NCBI RefSeq assembly: GCF_000716605.1
Contig: NZ_JNXE01000003.1
Coordinates: forward strand, 124,001 to 188,000
DNA: 64,000 bases
Direction of reading: 5' to 3'
From: Streptomyces sp. NRRL F-525
GTDB taxonomy: Bacteria; Actinomycetota; Actinomycetes; Streptomycetales; Streptomycetaceae
The position numbers and the translations under genes were made by a program. Every line of letters begins with the position of its first letter. Positions within the stretch are counted from its first letter, which is position 1. The notes beneath the pieces were generated by a model that did not search any database, had not been told where the DNA came from, and was given only the letters and a program-made list of their open reading frames with translations. Shown piece by piece: positions 28,471 through 36,065 of this stretch.

Positions 28471-29087
28471 GTTGGATCGCGGCCGCTACGGCCACGACGT
28501 CACCCGAATCCGCTCAACAGGCCATCGGGTACCCGTCGTTGTTCCTGCTGGTGTTGTTCGGGGCGCTGGTGCCGGTGATTCCGACGGGGGCGTTGGTGAG
28601 TTCGGCGGCTGTGGTCGCGTTTCACCAGACGGCGCCGTTCGCGTTGGCGCTGGTCTTTGTCACGGCTTCGCTGGCTGCGTTTCTTGGGGACGTCGCGCTG
28701 TATTGGCTGGGGCGGCGGGGGATGGGGTCGAAGAACGGGTCGCGGTGGTTGGAGGCGATTCGGGCGCGGGCTCCGGAGGATCGGTTGGAGCAGGCGCAGG
28801 CGAAGCTTGCGGATCACGGTGTGGCGGTGTTGGTGCTGTCTCGGCTGGTGCCGGCGGGGCGGATTCCGGTGATGTTGGCGTGCCTGATGGCCGAGTGGCC
28901 GATCCGTCGGTTCGCTCGGGGGAATGCGCCTGCGTGTCTGGCTTGGGCGGTGACGTATCAGTTGATCGGCATCCTTGGGGGGTCGTTGTTTCCGAAGCCG
29001 TGGGAGGGGGTTGTGGCGGCGGTTGTGCTGACTGTAGTGATTAGTGTGGCGCCTAGTTTGTGGCGGCGGGTTCGGGCTGCCAGTTGA
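28467..29087 (+). CDS. DedA/VTT-family membrane protein
   Basis: Integral membrane protein of 206 residues with the VTT (SNARE-associated) fold. Hydrophobic segments surround residues 24-70 and 120-200, and the family motif SRLVPAGRIPVMLACLMA carries the conserved Arg. DedA proteins are implicated in undecaprenyl-phosphate or phospholipid flipping across the membrane. It begins with a GTG overlapping the MBL hydrolase stop. Codon use is noticeably richer in G/T-ending codons than in its neighbours. Confidence 0.88.
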   Translation: MSWIAAATATTSPESAQQAIGYPSLFLLVLFGALVPVIPTGALVSSAAVVAFHQTAPFALALVFVTASLAAFLGDVALYWLGRRGMGSKNGSRWLEAIRARAPEDRLEQAQAKLADHGVAVLVLSRLVPAGRIPVMLACLMAEWPIRRFARGNAPACLAWAVTYQLIGILGGSLFPKPWEGVVAAVVLTVVISVAPSLWRRVRAAS

Positions 29088-29120
29088 TGGTTCGTTGCGG
29101 GGTGCGGGTCGCGTGTGGCT

Positions 29121-29150
29121 GGTCGCGCAGTTCCCCGCGCCCCTAAAAAA
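29121..29150 (-). repeat. dispersed intergenic element, copy 3
   Basis: Reverse-orientation copy with an A6 run, lying between the convergent DedA and MBL-hydrolase stop codons (34 bp past the DedA stop). It shares the TGGCTGGTCGCGCAG approach with copy 2 (9192). Confidence 0.9.
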
Positions 29151-29156
29151 GGGCGT

Positions 29157-30209
29157 CTAGTCCAGGACTCTTGAGGCTCCTACCGGCAAGTCCCATAGGT
29201 TCTCGCGCGCCAGCTCGGCCTTCTCCCAGGCCGCTCTGACCCTCGTCAGGGGTTCGAGGACCGGCTCTGCCGATAGGACGAAGGTGCCCCAGTGCATGGG
29301 GGCCATTCTCCTCGCGCCCAGATCCTGTACGGCCCTCACCGCTTCCTCCGGGTCGCAGTGGACGTCGCTCAGCCACCAGCGGGGGTCGTAGGCGCCGATG
29401 GGGAGGAGGGCGAGGTCAATTCCCGGGTAGCGGTGGCCGATTCGGGTGAACCAGTGGCCGTAGCCTGTGTCGCCGGCGAAGTAGACGCGTTGGCCGTCGG
29501 GGGCTGTCAGGACCCAACCGCCCCACAGGGAGCGGCAGGTGTCGGTGAGGGTGCGCTTGGACCAGTGGTGGGCGGGGACGAAGTCGAGGCGGACGCCGTC
29601 GAGTTGGGCCGCTTCCCACCAGTCGAGCTCGGTGACGTGGGTGAATCTGCGGCGGCGGAACCAGCTGCCGAGGCCGGCGGGGGCGAACACCGGGGTGTGG
29701 CGCGGGAGTCGGCGCAGGGTGGGGGCGTCGAGGTGGTCGTAGTGGTTGTGGCTGATGACGACGGCGTCGATGGGTGGGAGGGCTTCCCAGGCGACTCCTA
29801 CGGGGGTGATCCGGGCCGGGGTGCCGAGGATGCGGCGGGACCAGACCGGGTCGGTGAGGATCGTCAGGCCGCCGATCTGGACCACCCAACTGGCGTGGCC
29901 CGCCCAGGTGACGGCGACGGTCAGGGCGTCCACCTGGGGCAACGGCTCGGGGGCGAACGGGAGTTGGGGAATGTCGGCGAGGCCCTCGGGGCGGGGGCGC
30001 ACGGAACCCTCGCGGGCGAAGCGGGCGTAGGCGTTGAGGCCGGGGAGCGGGGCGGTGAGCCGGTCGTGGAAGGCGCGGGGCCATACGCGGCGTTCGCCGA
30101 GCGGGCGGGGGTCGGCGAGGGGCGGGGACGAGGGGGGCAACGGGGGCGTCGGGTCGGTGGGTTGCCGTGTGGTCGTACCGCTGGTGGTCGACTCGGACTG
30201 CTGCGTCAT
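29157..30209 (-). CDS. MBL-fold metallo-hydrolase (NAPE-PLD-like)
   Basis: Hydrolase of 350 residues resembling bacterial relatives of N-acylphosphatidylethanolamine phospholipase D and UlaG-type lactonases. Motifs: VVISHNHYDHLD, VPAHHWSKRTLTD, YFAGDTGYGHW and PMHWGTF. The first 50 residues are a Ser/Thr/Pro-rich low-complexity leader. ATG 30209 overlaps the upstream stop (ATGA), so it is coupled to the aminotransferase-like gene. ATG 30224 is an alternative. Substrate unknown. Confidence 0.87.
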   Translation of the reverse strand: MTQQSESTTSGTTTRQPTDPTPPLPPSSPPLADPRPLGERRVWPRAFHDRLTAPLPGLNAYARFAREGSVRPRPEGLADIPQLPFAPEPLPQVDALTVAVTWAGHASWVVQIGGLTILTDPVWSRRILGTPARITPVGVAWEALPPIDAVVISHNHYDHLDAPTLRRLPRHTPVFAPAGLGSWFRRRRFTHVTELDWWEAAQLDGVRLDFVPAHHWSKRTLTDTCRSLWGGWVLTAPDGQRVYFAGDTGYGHWFTRIGHRYPGIDLALLPIGAYDPRWWLSDVHCDPEEAVRAVQDLGARRMAPMHWGTFVLSAEPVLEPLTRVRAAWEKAELARENLWDLPVGASRVLD

Positions 30210-31453
30210 CGAGGAGGCTCCCATCGCTGAGCGTCGTCGCGGAGATCGTCGAAGATCGACCTCAAGGACATCAACGCGCGTTGCACGTGTGGCAGTTCCA
30301 ACGGCAAGGGTGACGTGAGGCATTCCGCGCGTTCGGTGTCGGTTCGGCCCAGCAGCGGTCCGGTGGACAGCCGTACCCGCAGCGCGCCCAGGTCGTCGCC
30401 GAAACGGTGGCCGCCCGGCGCGGGCATGCCGAGCCGGGCGGTGAGGAACTCCTCCAGATCCTGCGCGTCGCCCACTCCCTGCGGGGTGAGCGCGTGGCGC
30501 AACGGTCCGAGATCGACGTACAGATGACGTCCCGCCTGCGGCGGCCGGGAGAACGCGCCTGCCCCGGTGACGGCGGCGTGCGCGGCGGCGGCCACGCGCG
30601 CGTGGAGGCGTACGGCGGTGTCGCGGCGGGTGAGGGCGGGCGGGGGTTCGCCGAGGGCGTGGCCGGCCGCGGCGGCGACCGGGGCCGCGACGCGGGCGCC
30701 GAGTGCGGTGAGGACGTCGAGCACGCGCGCGCGGAGCGCCTGCCCTGCGCGGCCCGCGGGGAAGCGGGCGACGGCGGCCGGCCAGCCGGACGGGAGGAGC
30801 GCGCCGGCCAGGTCGGTGACGACGGTGACCCTGTCGGGCAGCATCTCGGCGGGGCTGAGCAGCATGGTGGCCCGGGGGGCGTGCAGGGTGTCGCGCCAGG
30901 TCTCGTCGCTGACCAGGTGCAGACCCTCGGCCGCGGCGGCCTCGACGGTCTCGTGCATGACCTCGGGCGGCGCCACGGTCGCGGTCGGGTCGTCGGCCAC
31001 CGAGAGAACGAGCAGCCGCGGGTCACCGCCCTCGTCCCGGACCCGGCGCACGGTCTCCAGCAGGACATACGGATCGGGCACCCCGCCGCACTCGGCCGGG
31101 GTGCCCACATGGAACACGGATCTGCCCAACAGGCGCGCGTACGGCGCCCACCAGGCGGCGCAGGGTCTGGGCACGAGTACGTCACCGCCGAGCGCGGCGG
31201 TCAGCGCGACCAGCAGCGCGGGGGCACCCGGGGCGGCGGCCACGCGGGCGGGTTCGGCGGGCAGGCCCCTGCGTTCGAAGTAACCGCAAGCGGCGTCCAG
31301 CAGTACGGGGGCTCCACCCACCGGCTGTTCCTCGGTACGGGACGCGGCGGCGGCAAGGACGGTGGCCAGTTCCGGCAGCACGGGAAGCCCGTCGTCGGGA
31401 AACACCGGCCCATACCGGACGGGCCCCTGGCCTACCGCGTCCGCCTGCCGCAT
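30206..31453 (-). CDS. aminotransferase-like protein lacking any lysine
   Basis: Protein of 415 residues with the order of a fold-type I (class I/II) aminotransferase: VAAAPGAPALLVALTAAL as the usual PLP-phosphate helix, GGDVLVPRPCAAWWAPYARL, a diverged NP..PTG segment (SVADDPTATVAPP) and LVSDETWRDTL matching the (I/V)SDExY strand. Where the SxSK...GxR motif should be it reads VVTDLAGALLPSGWP. The complete 415-residue sequence contains no Lys, so a PLP Schiff base is impossible. It is coupled to the MBL hydrolase (4-bp overlap). A structural, regulatory or binding role is likelier than transamination. Confidence 0.82.
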   Translation of the reverse strand: MRQADAVGQGPVRYGPVFPDDGLPVLPELATVLAAAASRTEEQPVGGAPVLLDAACGYFERRGLPAEPARVAAAPGAPALLVALTAALGGDVLVPRPCAAWWAPYARLLGRSVFHVGTPAECGGVPDPYVLLETVRRVRDEGGDPRLLVLSVADDPTATVAPPEVMHETVEAAAAEGLHLVSDETWRDTLHAPRATMLLSPAEMLPDRVTVVTDLAGALLPSGWPAAVARFPAGRAGQALRARVLDVLTALGARVAAPVAAAAGHALGEPPPALTRRDTAVRLHARVAAAAHAAVTGAGAFSRPPQAGRHLYVDLGPLRHALTPQGVGDAQDLEEFLTARLGMPAPGGHRFGDDLGALRVRLSTGPLLGRTDTERAECLTSPLPLELPHVQRALMSLRSIFDDLRDDAQRWEPPR

Positions 31454-31506
31454 GGTGCCTCCGCGCAGTCCCTCGTGCAGTGCCGTGCCGTGTCCCGATC
31501 GCGCGC

Positions 31507-32103
31507 TCAGTGCCCGGGCGTCCGCCTGCGCAGCCGGTACACGGCCCCGCCGAGGGCAGCGGCGATCAGTACACCACCGGCGACCAGAGCCGGAACGGAG
31601 TCGGTGAAGGTCCCGCCCTCCCCGGCCTGCACCCCGCGCTGGATGGCGGCGGGCACACCACCACAGGCATCCCCCCGAGGCTCCTGACAAGGCGGCTGCC
31701 CGCCCCCACCCTCTCCCCCGCGCTCGATACTGAAGGTCGCGCTCCAGGGCCGCCCCTGTCCTCCGGGCGGCGCGGGACAGGTCCCGTCGACGGTCCACGC
31801 GGCATCCCGCTCGCCCCCGTCCGCGGAGATCCGCGCGGTCCCCCGGTAAGCGGCACCGGCACCCCGGTCGTCGTTGCCGGGCACCCGCTGAAGCTGAACG
31901 GTCCCGTCGTCGAACCCCTGGGACGTCGCGTCGATGGTCTCGGCCACGGTCCCCCCGATGGCCTCGCAGGTGACGGAAACGGTGACGCTCCCACCCGCCC
32001 GCACACTGCTCGGACTGACCTCGGCCCCCGGATCAGCGGCCAGCGCGGGCCCACCGGCGCCGACCAGCGCGACGACGGACAGAGCAACGGCGATGCGACG
32101 CAT
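31507..32103 (-). CDS. secreted, C-terminally membrane-anchored hypothetical protein
   Basis: Protein of 198 residues: signal peptide (MRRIAVALSVVALVGAGGPALA), an Ig-like beta domain (about 25-125, VSPSSVRAGGSVTVSVTC with paired cysteines), a Gly/Pro/Cys-rich stretch, then a membrane helix (about 168-187, VPALVAGGVLIAAALGGAVY) and an RLRRR stop-transfer. There is no LPxTG. Probably a cell-surface protein. AAGGAGA precedes ATG 32103. It lies 53 bp upstream of the aminotransferase-like gene on the same strand. Confidence 0.8.
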   Translation of the reverse strand: MRRIAVALSVVALVGAGGPALAADPGAEVSPSSVRAGGSVTVSVTCEAIGGTVAETIDATSQGFDDGTVQLQRVPGNDDRGAGAAYRGTARISADGGERDAAWTVDGTCPAPPGGQGRPWSATFSIERGGEGGGGQPPCQEPRGDACGGVPAAIQRGVQAGEGGTFTDSVPALVAGGVLIAAALGGAVYRLRRRTPGH

Positions 32104-32234
32104 GAGCGGGTCTCCTTAGACCGAGGACGACGGCAACACCCATCGAAGCCCGGTCCGGTCATCACCGCGCGCGGCCAAGCCCCATTGGGATTAAGGAGAC
32201 CGGCCGAGCGAGTGAAACACGGGCCGGCTGCAGC

Positions 32235-32263
32235 TTTTTAGGGGCGCGGGGAACTGCGCGACC
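32235..32263 (+). repeat. dispersed intergenic element, copy 4
   Basis: Copy preceded by a T5 run, lying 27 bp downstream of the sigma factor stop codon and upstream of the secreted protein gene. Relative to the sigma gene its orientation is the same as that of copies 2 and 3 relative to their upstream genes. Confidence 0.9.
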
Positions 32264-32289
32264 AGCCACGACGAGCCCGCACCCGACGT

Positions 32290-33093
32290 CTAAGCCGCAC
32301 CTTCCAGAACCTGCTCCCGGATCCGCCGACAACACCGACTGATCAACCGACTCACATGCATCTGCGAAATCCCGAACCGCTCAGCAATCCGGCTCTGCGT
32401 CATATCCCCAAAGAACCGCAGGTACAGGATCTCCCGATCCCGCTGGGGCAACGCGGCAAGCCGAGGCCGCACAGCCTCCCGATCAACAACGACGTCCAAC
32501 GCCGGATCAGCAGCCCCAAGAACATCGCTCAGCGCAAACCCCTCCGAACCGCCAGGGACAACCGCGTCAAGCGACAACGCACTGAAACTCTCCAACGCCT
32601 CAAGCCCCACCCGCACCTCCTCCTCGGAGAGACACGCGTGCGCGGCGATCTCCGCCACGGTAGGCCGCCGCCCCGGCAAGGTCTGGGCAAGCTCCTGCCC
32701 GGCGACCCGCACCCGGTTCCGCAGATCCTGCACCCGCCGAGGCACATGCAACGTCCACATGTGATCCCGGAAGTGCCGTTTGATCTCACCGGTGATAGTC
32801 GGCACGGCATAACTCTCGAACGCGTTACCCCGCTCGGGGTCGTACCGATCCACGGCCTTCACCAGCCCAAGGGCAGCAACCTGGCGTAAGTCCTCGGTAC
32901 TTTCACCCCGATTACGGAACCGCCCCGCAAGCCGATCGGCCATGGGCAGCCACGCCTCGACAATGCGTTCGCGGACGGTGTCATGCTGCGGCCCGGGAGG
33001 CAGCGCCGCCAGCGTGCGGAACGCCTCGACGGTGTCGGGGGCGTCATGGTGGGAATGGCGTTTCGTGCTCGTACGGGTAGGCCGAGTAGGCAT
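32290..33093 (-). CDS. RNA polymerase sigma factor, SigB/SigF/SigG family
   Basis: Alternative sigma-70-family factor, 267 residues. Region 2 includes EDLRQVAALGLVKAVDRYDP and the NAFESYAVPTITGEIKRHFRD motif typical of SigB/SigF. Region 3 is PTVAEIAAHACLSEEEV and region 4 holds the HTH QSRIAERFGISQMHVSRLI. Relatives control stress response and sporulation and are usually held by anti-sigma factors; none is encoded adjacent here. Codon use is less GC3-biased than in neighbouring genes. The 144-bp upstream gap contains a GAGCATGCTC palindrome (33113) and a GACGGT-C-ACCGTC inverted repeat (33130). Confidence 0.92.
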   Translation of the reverse strand: MPTRPTRTSTKRHSHHDAPDTVEAFRTLAALPPGPQHDTVRERIVEAWLPMADRLAGRFRNRGESTEDLRQVAALGLVKAVDRYDPERGNAFESYAVPTITGEIKRHFRDHMWTLHVPRRVQDLRNRVRVAGQELAQTLPGRRPTVAEIAAHACLSEEEVRVGLEALESFSALSLDAVVPGGSEGFALSDVLGAADPALDVVVDREAVRPRLAALPQRDREILYLRFFGDMTQSRIAERFGISQMHVSRLISRCCRRIREQVLEGAA

Positions 33094-33237
33094 GGTGCGT
33101 CACAACTCCCTTGAGCATGCTCCGGGTTGGACGGTCACCGTCGGTGGGAACGCGTTTGCGATCCAGCGCTGAACGTTCGCCTGCCCCCGGCCTCAAGGCA
33201 CAAACACACACCATCTCAAGGCACGGACACCCACCGC

Positions 33238-33459
33238 TCAGTCCCGCTCGCGTGCCCCCAGCCGGGTCCGGCCGGGGGCCACGAGGCGACGCGGATGGCG
33301 GCGCAGATACTCGCCCTCCAGTCCGGCCATACGGTCGTTGTGGGCGCGGAGCGCGTCGTTCGAGCCGTACAGCAGGGTGTCGTGGCGCGTGCGGTGGATG
33401 GTCTCCAGCTCCTTCATGAGCTGAGCATCGTCCAGGCGCGCAGGGTCGACTCCGGTCAT
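33238..33459 (-). CDS. DUF6158-like small protein
   Basis: Streptomyces-type conserved protein of 73 residues, starting TGVDPARLDDAQLMKELETI, with a helical RTRHDTLLYGSNDALRAH segment; highly charged and without membrane segments. ATG 33459 is chosen over the open frame to 33510 because MTGVDP is the usual family start. Function unknown. It lies 82 bp downstream of the ABC-F gene on the same strand. Confidence 0.8.
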   Translation of the reverse strand: MTGVDPARLDDAQLMKELETIHRTRHDTLLYGSNDALRAHNDRMAGLEGEYLRRHPRRLVAPGRTRLGARERD

Positions 33460-33541
33460 GGTGTGCCCCGCTCGTCGAGTCTCACGGTCCTGAGTCCACT
33501 GTACGAACATTCAGGCCCCGCGGCCTCCGCACCGACGGGAC

Positions 33542-35161
33542 CTATCGCGCCCGCTCCACCCGCCGCTCGTCCCACACCGGCTCGGTCGTCTCCCTGACCT
33601 TGCCGTCGCTGCCGAACACCAGATACCGGTCGAAGGACCGCGCGAACCACCGGTCGTGCGTGACGGACAGCACCGTGCCGTCGAACGCCTCCAACCCTTC
33701 CTGCAGAGCCTCGGCGGACTCCAGGTCGAGGTTGTCGGTCGGCTCGTCGAGAAGCAGCGCGGTCACACCCTGGAGTTCCAGCAGCAGGATCTGGAAGCGC
33801 GCCTGCTGCCCGCCGGACAGCCGGTCGAAGCTCTGCTCGGCCTGGCCGGTCAGCTCGTAGCGGCGCAGCCGGGACATCGCGGGACCCTGGGCCTGCGCGT
33901 GCTCCTTCCACAGGATGTCGAGGAGGGTGCGGCCCTGGAGTTCGGGGTGGGCGTGGGTCTGCGCGAAGTGCCCCGGCACGACACGCGCGCCGAGCTTCCA
34001 CTCCCCCGTGTGCTTCACGTCCTCGCCGGCGAGGAGACGCAGGAAGTGCGACTTGCCCGAGCCGTTCGAGCCGAGGACGGCGACGCGTTCGCCGTAGAAG
34101 ACCTCCAGGTCGAAGGGCTTCATCAGGCCCGTCAGTTCAAGTCCCTTGCAGGTGACGGCTCTTACGCCGGTGCGGCCGCCCTTGATGCGCATGGTGATGT
34201 CCTGCTCGCGCGGCGGCTCGGGGGGCGGGCCCGCCTCCTCGAACTTGCGCAGGCGGGTCTGGGCGGCGGCGTAGCGGGACGCCAACTCGTGGCTGATGGA
34301 GGCCGCCTGACGGAGGTTCAGGACGAGCTTCTTCAGCTGGGCGTGCTTCTCGTCCCAGCGGCGGCGCAACTCCTCGAAGCGGGCGAAGCGTTCACGCCGG
34401 GCCTCGTGGTAGGTGGCGAAGCCGGCACCGTGGACCCAGGCGTCGGCGCCGGTCGGCGAGGGCTCCACGGAGACGATCTTCTCGGCGGCGCGGGCGAGGA
34501 GTTCACGGTCGTGGGAGACGAACAGGACCGTCTTGCGGGTCTCCTTGAGCCGCTCCTCGAGCCACCGCTTCCCGGGCACGTCAAGGTAGTTGTCCGGCTC
34601 GTCGAGCAGCAGCACCTCTTCGCTGCCGCGCAGCAGCGCCTCCAGCACGAGCCGCTTCTGCTCGCCGCCGGAGAGCGTGCTCACCTGCCGGAACTGCGCC
34701 TTGTCGTACGGCACTCCGAGCGCGGCCATGGTGCACATGTCCCACAGGGTCTCGAACTCGTAGCCGTGCACCTCGGCCCAGTCCGACAGGGCCTGCGCGT
34801 AGGCGAGTTGGGCCGCCTCGTCGTCGACGGTCATGATGCCGTGCTCGGCCTTGTCGACCTCGGCGGCGACCTCGCGGATGCGCGGCGGGGCGACCGACAC
34901 GAGCAGGTCCCGTACGGTGCTCTCGTCGCGGACGGAGCCGACGAACTGGCGCATCACGCCCAGGCCGCCGCTCACGGTGACCGTGCCGCCGTGCGGTTTC
35001 AGCTCGCCGGAGATCAGCCGCAGGAGGGTCGTCTTGCCGGCGCCGTTGGGCCCGACCAGGGCGACCACGGCGCCTTCGCCGACCCGGAAGGACACATCGC
35101 CGAGCAGCGGCCTCCCGTCGGGGAGGTAGTACTCGAGGTGTGCGGCTTCCAGATGTCCCAT
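33542..35161 (-). CDS. ABC-F family ATP-binding protein
   Basis: Duplicated ABC ATPase without membrane domains, 539 residues. The first domain has Walker A GPNGAGKTT and signature LSGGEQKR; the second has GSNGSGKSH and LSGGQQAR; both have Walker B LLLDEP. The linker (about 245-310) is the charged helical segment by which ABC-F proteins reach into the ribosomal E site. ABC-F members act in translation quality control or ribosome-protection antibiotic resistance; which applies here cannot be told from sequence alone. ATG 35161 is used; a GTG 6 bp upstream is the alternative. Confidence 0.92.
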   Translation of the reverse strand: MGHLEAAHLEYYLPDGRPLLGDVSFRVGEGAVVALVGPNGAGKTTLLRLISGELKPHGGTVTVSGGLGVMRQFVGSVRDESTVRDLLVSVAPPRIREVAAEVDKAEHGIMTVDDEAAQLAYAQALSDWAEVHGYEFETLWDMCTMAALGVPYDKAQFRQVSTLSGGEQKRLVLEALLRGSEEVLLLDEPDNYLDVPGKRWLEERLKETRKTVLFVSHDRELLARAAEKIVSVEPSPTGADAWVHGAGFATYHEARRERFARFEELRRRWDEKHAQLKKLVLNLRQAASISHELASRYAAAQTRLRKFEEAGPPPEPPREQDITMRIKGGRTGVRAVTCKGLELTGLMKPFDLEVFYGERVAVLGSNGSGKSHFLRLLAGEDVKHTGEWKLGARVVPGHFAQTHAHPELQGRTLLDILWKEHAQAQGPAMSRLRRYELTGQAEQSFDRLSGGQQARFQILLLELQGVTALLLDEPTDNLDLESAEALQEGLEAFDGTVLSVTHDRWFARSFDRYLVFGSDGKVRETTEPVWDERRVERAR

Positions 35162-35261
35162 GACCACGCATTCTGTGGGGCGGCCTCGCGGCCGGGCAAA
35201 CCCTTATTGTGCCCGTCAGGGCCTCGCCATGACCTGGCCCGGAGCTTCACCAGGACACGGC

Positions 35262-35933
35262 CTACGGCTTCTGGTCCTCGTCGAGCGGCTGTCCGGCCGG
35301 GCCGCCGTCGGTGTCCGGTGCCGCCGTCCCGACCAGGGCGCCTTCCCAGGACAGGGCCTTCCAGCCGTCGGCCGGGGAGCCGTCCAGGACGACGATGCCG
35401 GTGTTGTCGAGGGGGCGGGCGGCGGCGAAGTCCACGTCGATGTTGTCGGCGCGGGCGGACGTCCACATCCGGATCGCGGCGCCGTGGCTGATCATGGCGA
35501 CGGTGCGGGCGCCGCTGTCGGCGGCCTCCGCGATCACGCCGTCGTAGCGGGCGAGGGCCTCGGCGCCGCTCTCGCCGCCCGGCATCCGCAGCTCCGTGTC
35601 ACCGGCGGCCCACGCGAACACGATCCGCATGTACTCGTGGCCGGGTTCCGTGTCGCCGGGCAGCATCTCCAGGTCACCGGCGGTGAGCTCGCGGATGCCG
35701 TCGCGGACGCGGACGTCGAGGCCGCGGGCGGCGGCGAGCGGGGCCGCGGTCTGCTGGGTGCGGATCAGGGTGGAGGCGTAGAGGGCCTCGATGTCCTCGT
35801 CGGCGAGGGCCTCGGGGAGGGCTGCGGCCTGGCGGCGGCCCAGGTCGGTCAGGTCCGCGCCGGGTATGGCCGTGTCGAGGCGGAAGTCCACGTTGGCCGT
35901 GGTCTGGCCGTGGCGGATGAGGATCAGGCGCAT
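35262..35933 (-). CDS. histidine phosphatase family protein
   Basis: Phosphoglycerate-mutase-like phosphatase, 223 residues. The N-terminal RHG motif is LILIRHGQTTAN, with the phospho-accepting His at position 8. The second catalytic His lies in VAMISHGAAIRMW. The acid Glu is probably in DGIRELTAGDLE. The C-terminal tail is acidic and disordered. Substrate unknown. It diverges from the PAP2-DAG kinase gene; the 132-bp spacer carries direct repeats (35954-36029). Confidence 0.9.
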   Translation of the reverse strand: MRLILIRHGQTTANVDFRLDTAIPGADLTDLGRRQAAALPEALADEDIEALYASTLIRTQQTAAPLAAARGLDVRVRDGIRELTAGDLEMLPGDTEPGHEYMRIVFAWAAGDTELRMPGGESGAEALARYDGVIAEAADSGARTVAMISHGAAIRMWTSARADNIDVDFAAARPLDNTGIVVLDGSPADGWKALSWEGALVGTAAPDTDGGPAGQPLDEDQKP

Positions 35934-35953
35934 GCGGGGGTCCTCCGATGGAA

Positions 35954-36029
35954 CGGTCCGCCGACGGTCGGAACGAAGCGGTCCGCCGACGGTGAAGGGC
36001 GGTGGAGACGCTCCTCCGACGGTCCGCCG
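35954..36029. promoter_or_regulatory. direct repeats between histidine phosphatase and PAP2-kinase genes
   Basis: CGGTCCGCCGACGGT occurs exactly at 35954-35968 and 35979-35993 (period 25 bp), and a related CGACGGTCCGCCG at 36017-36029. They occupy the divergent promoter region, so they may be regulator sites; a simple duplication is the alternative. Confidence 0.6.
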
Positions 36030-36065
36030 GGCAGCAAACGGCCATTTCAGGGTACCCGGCAGCGC

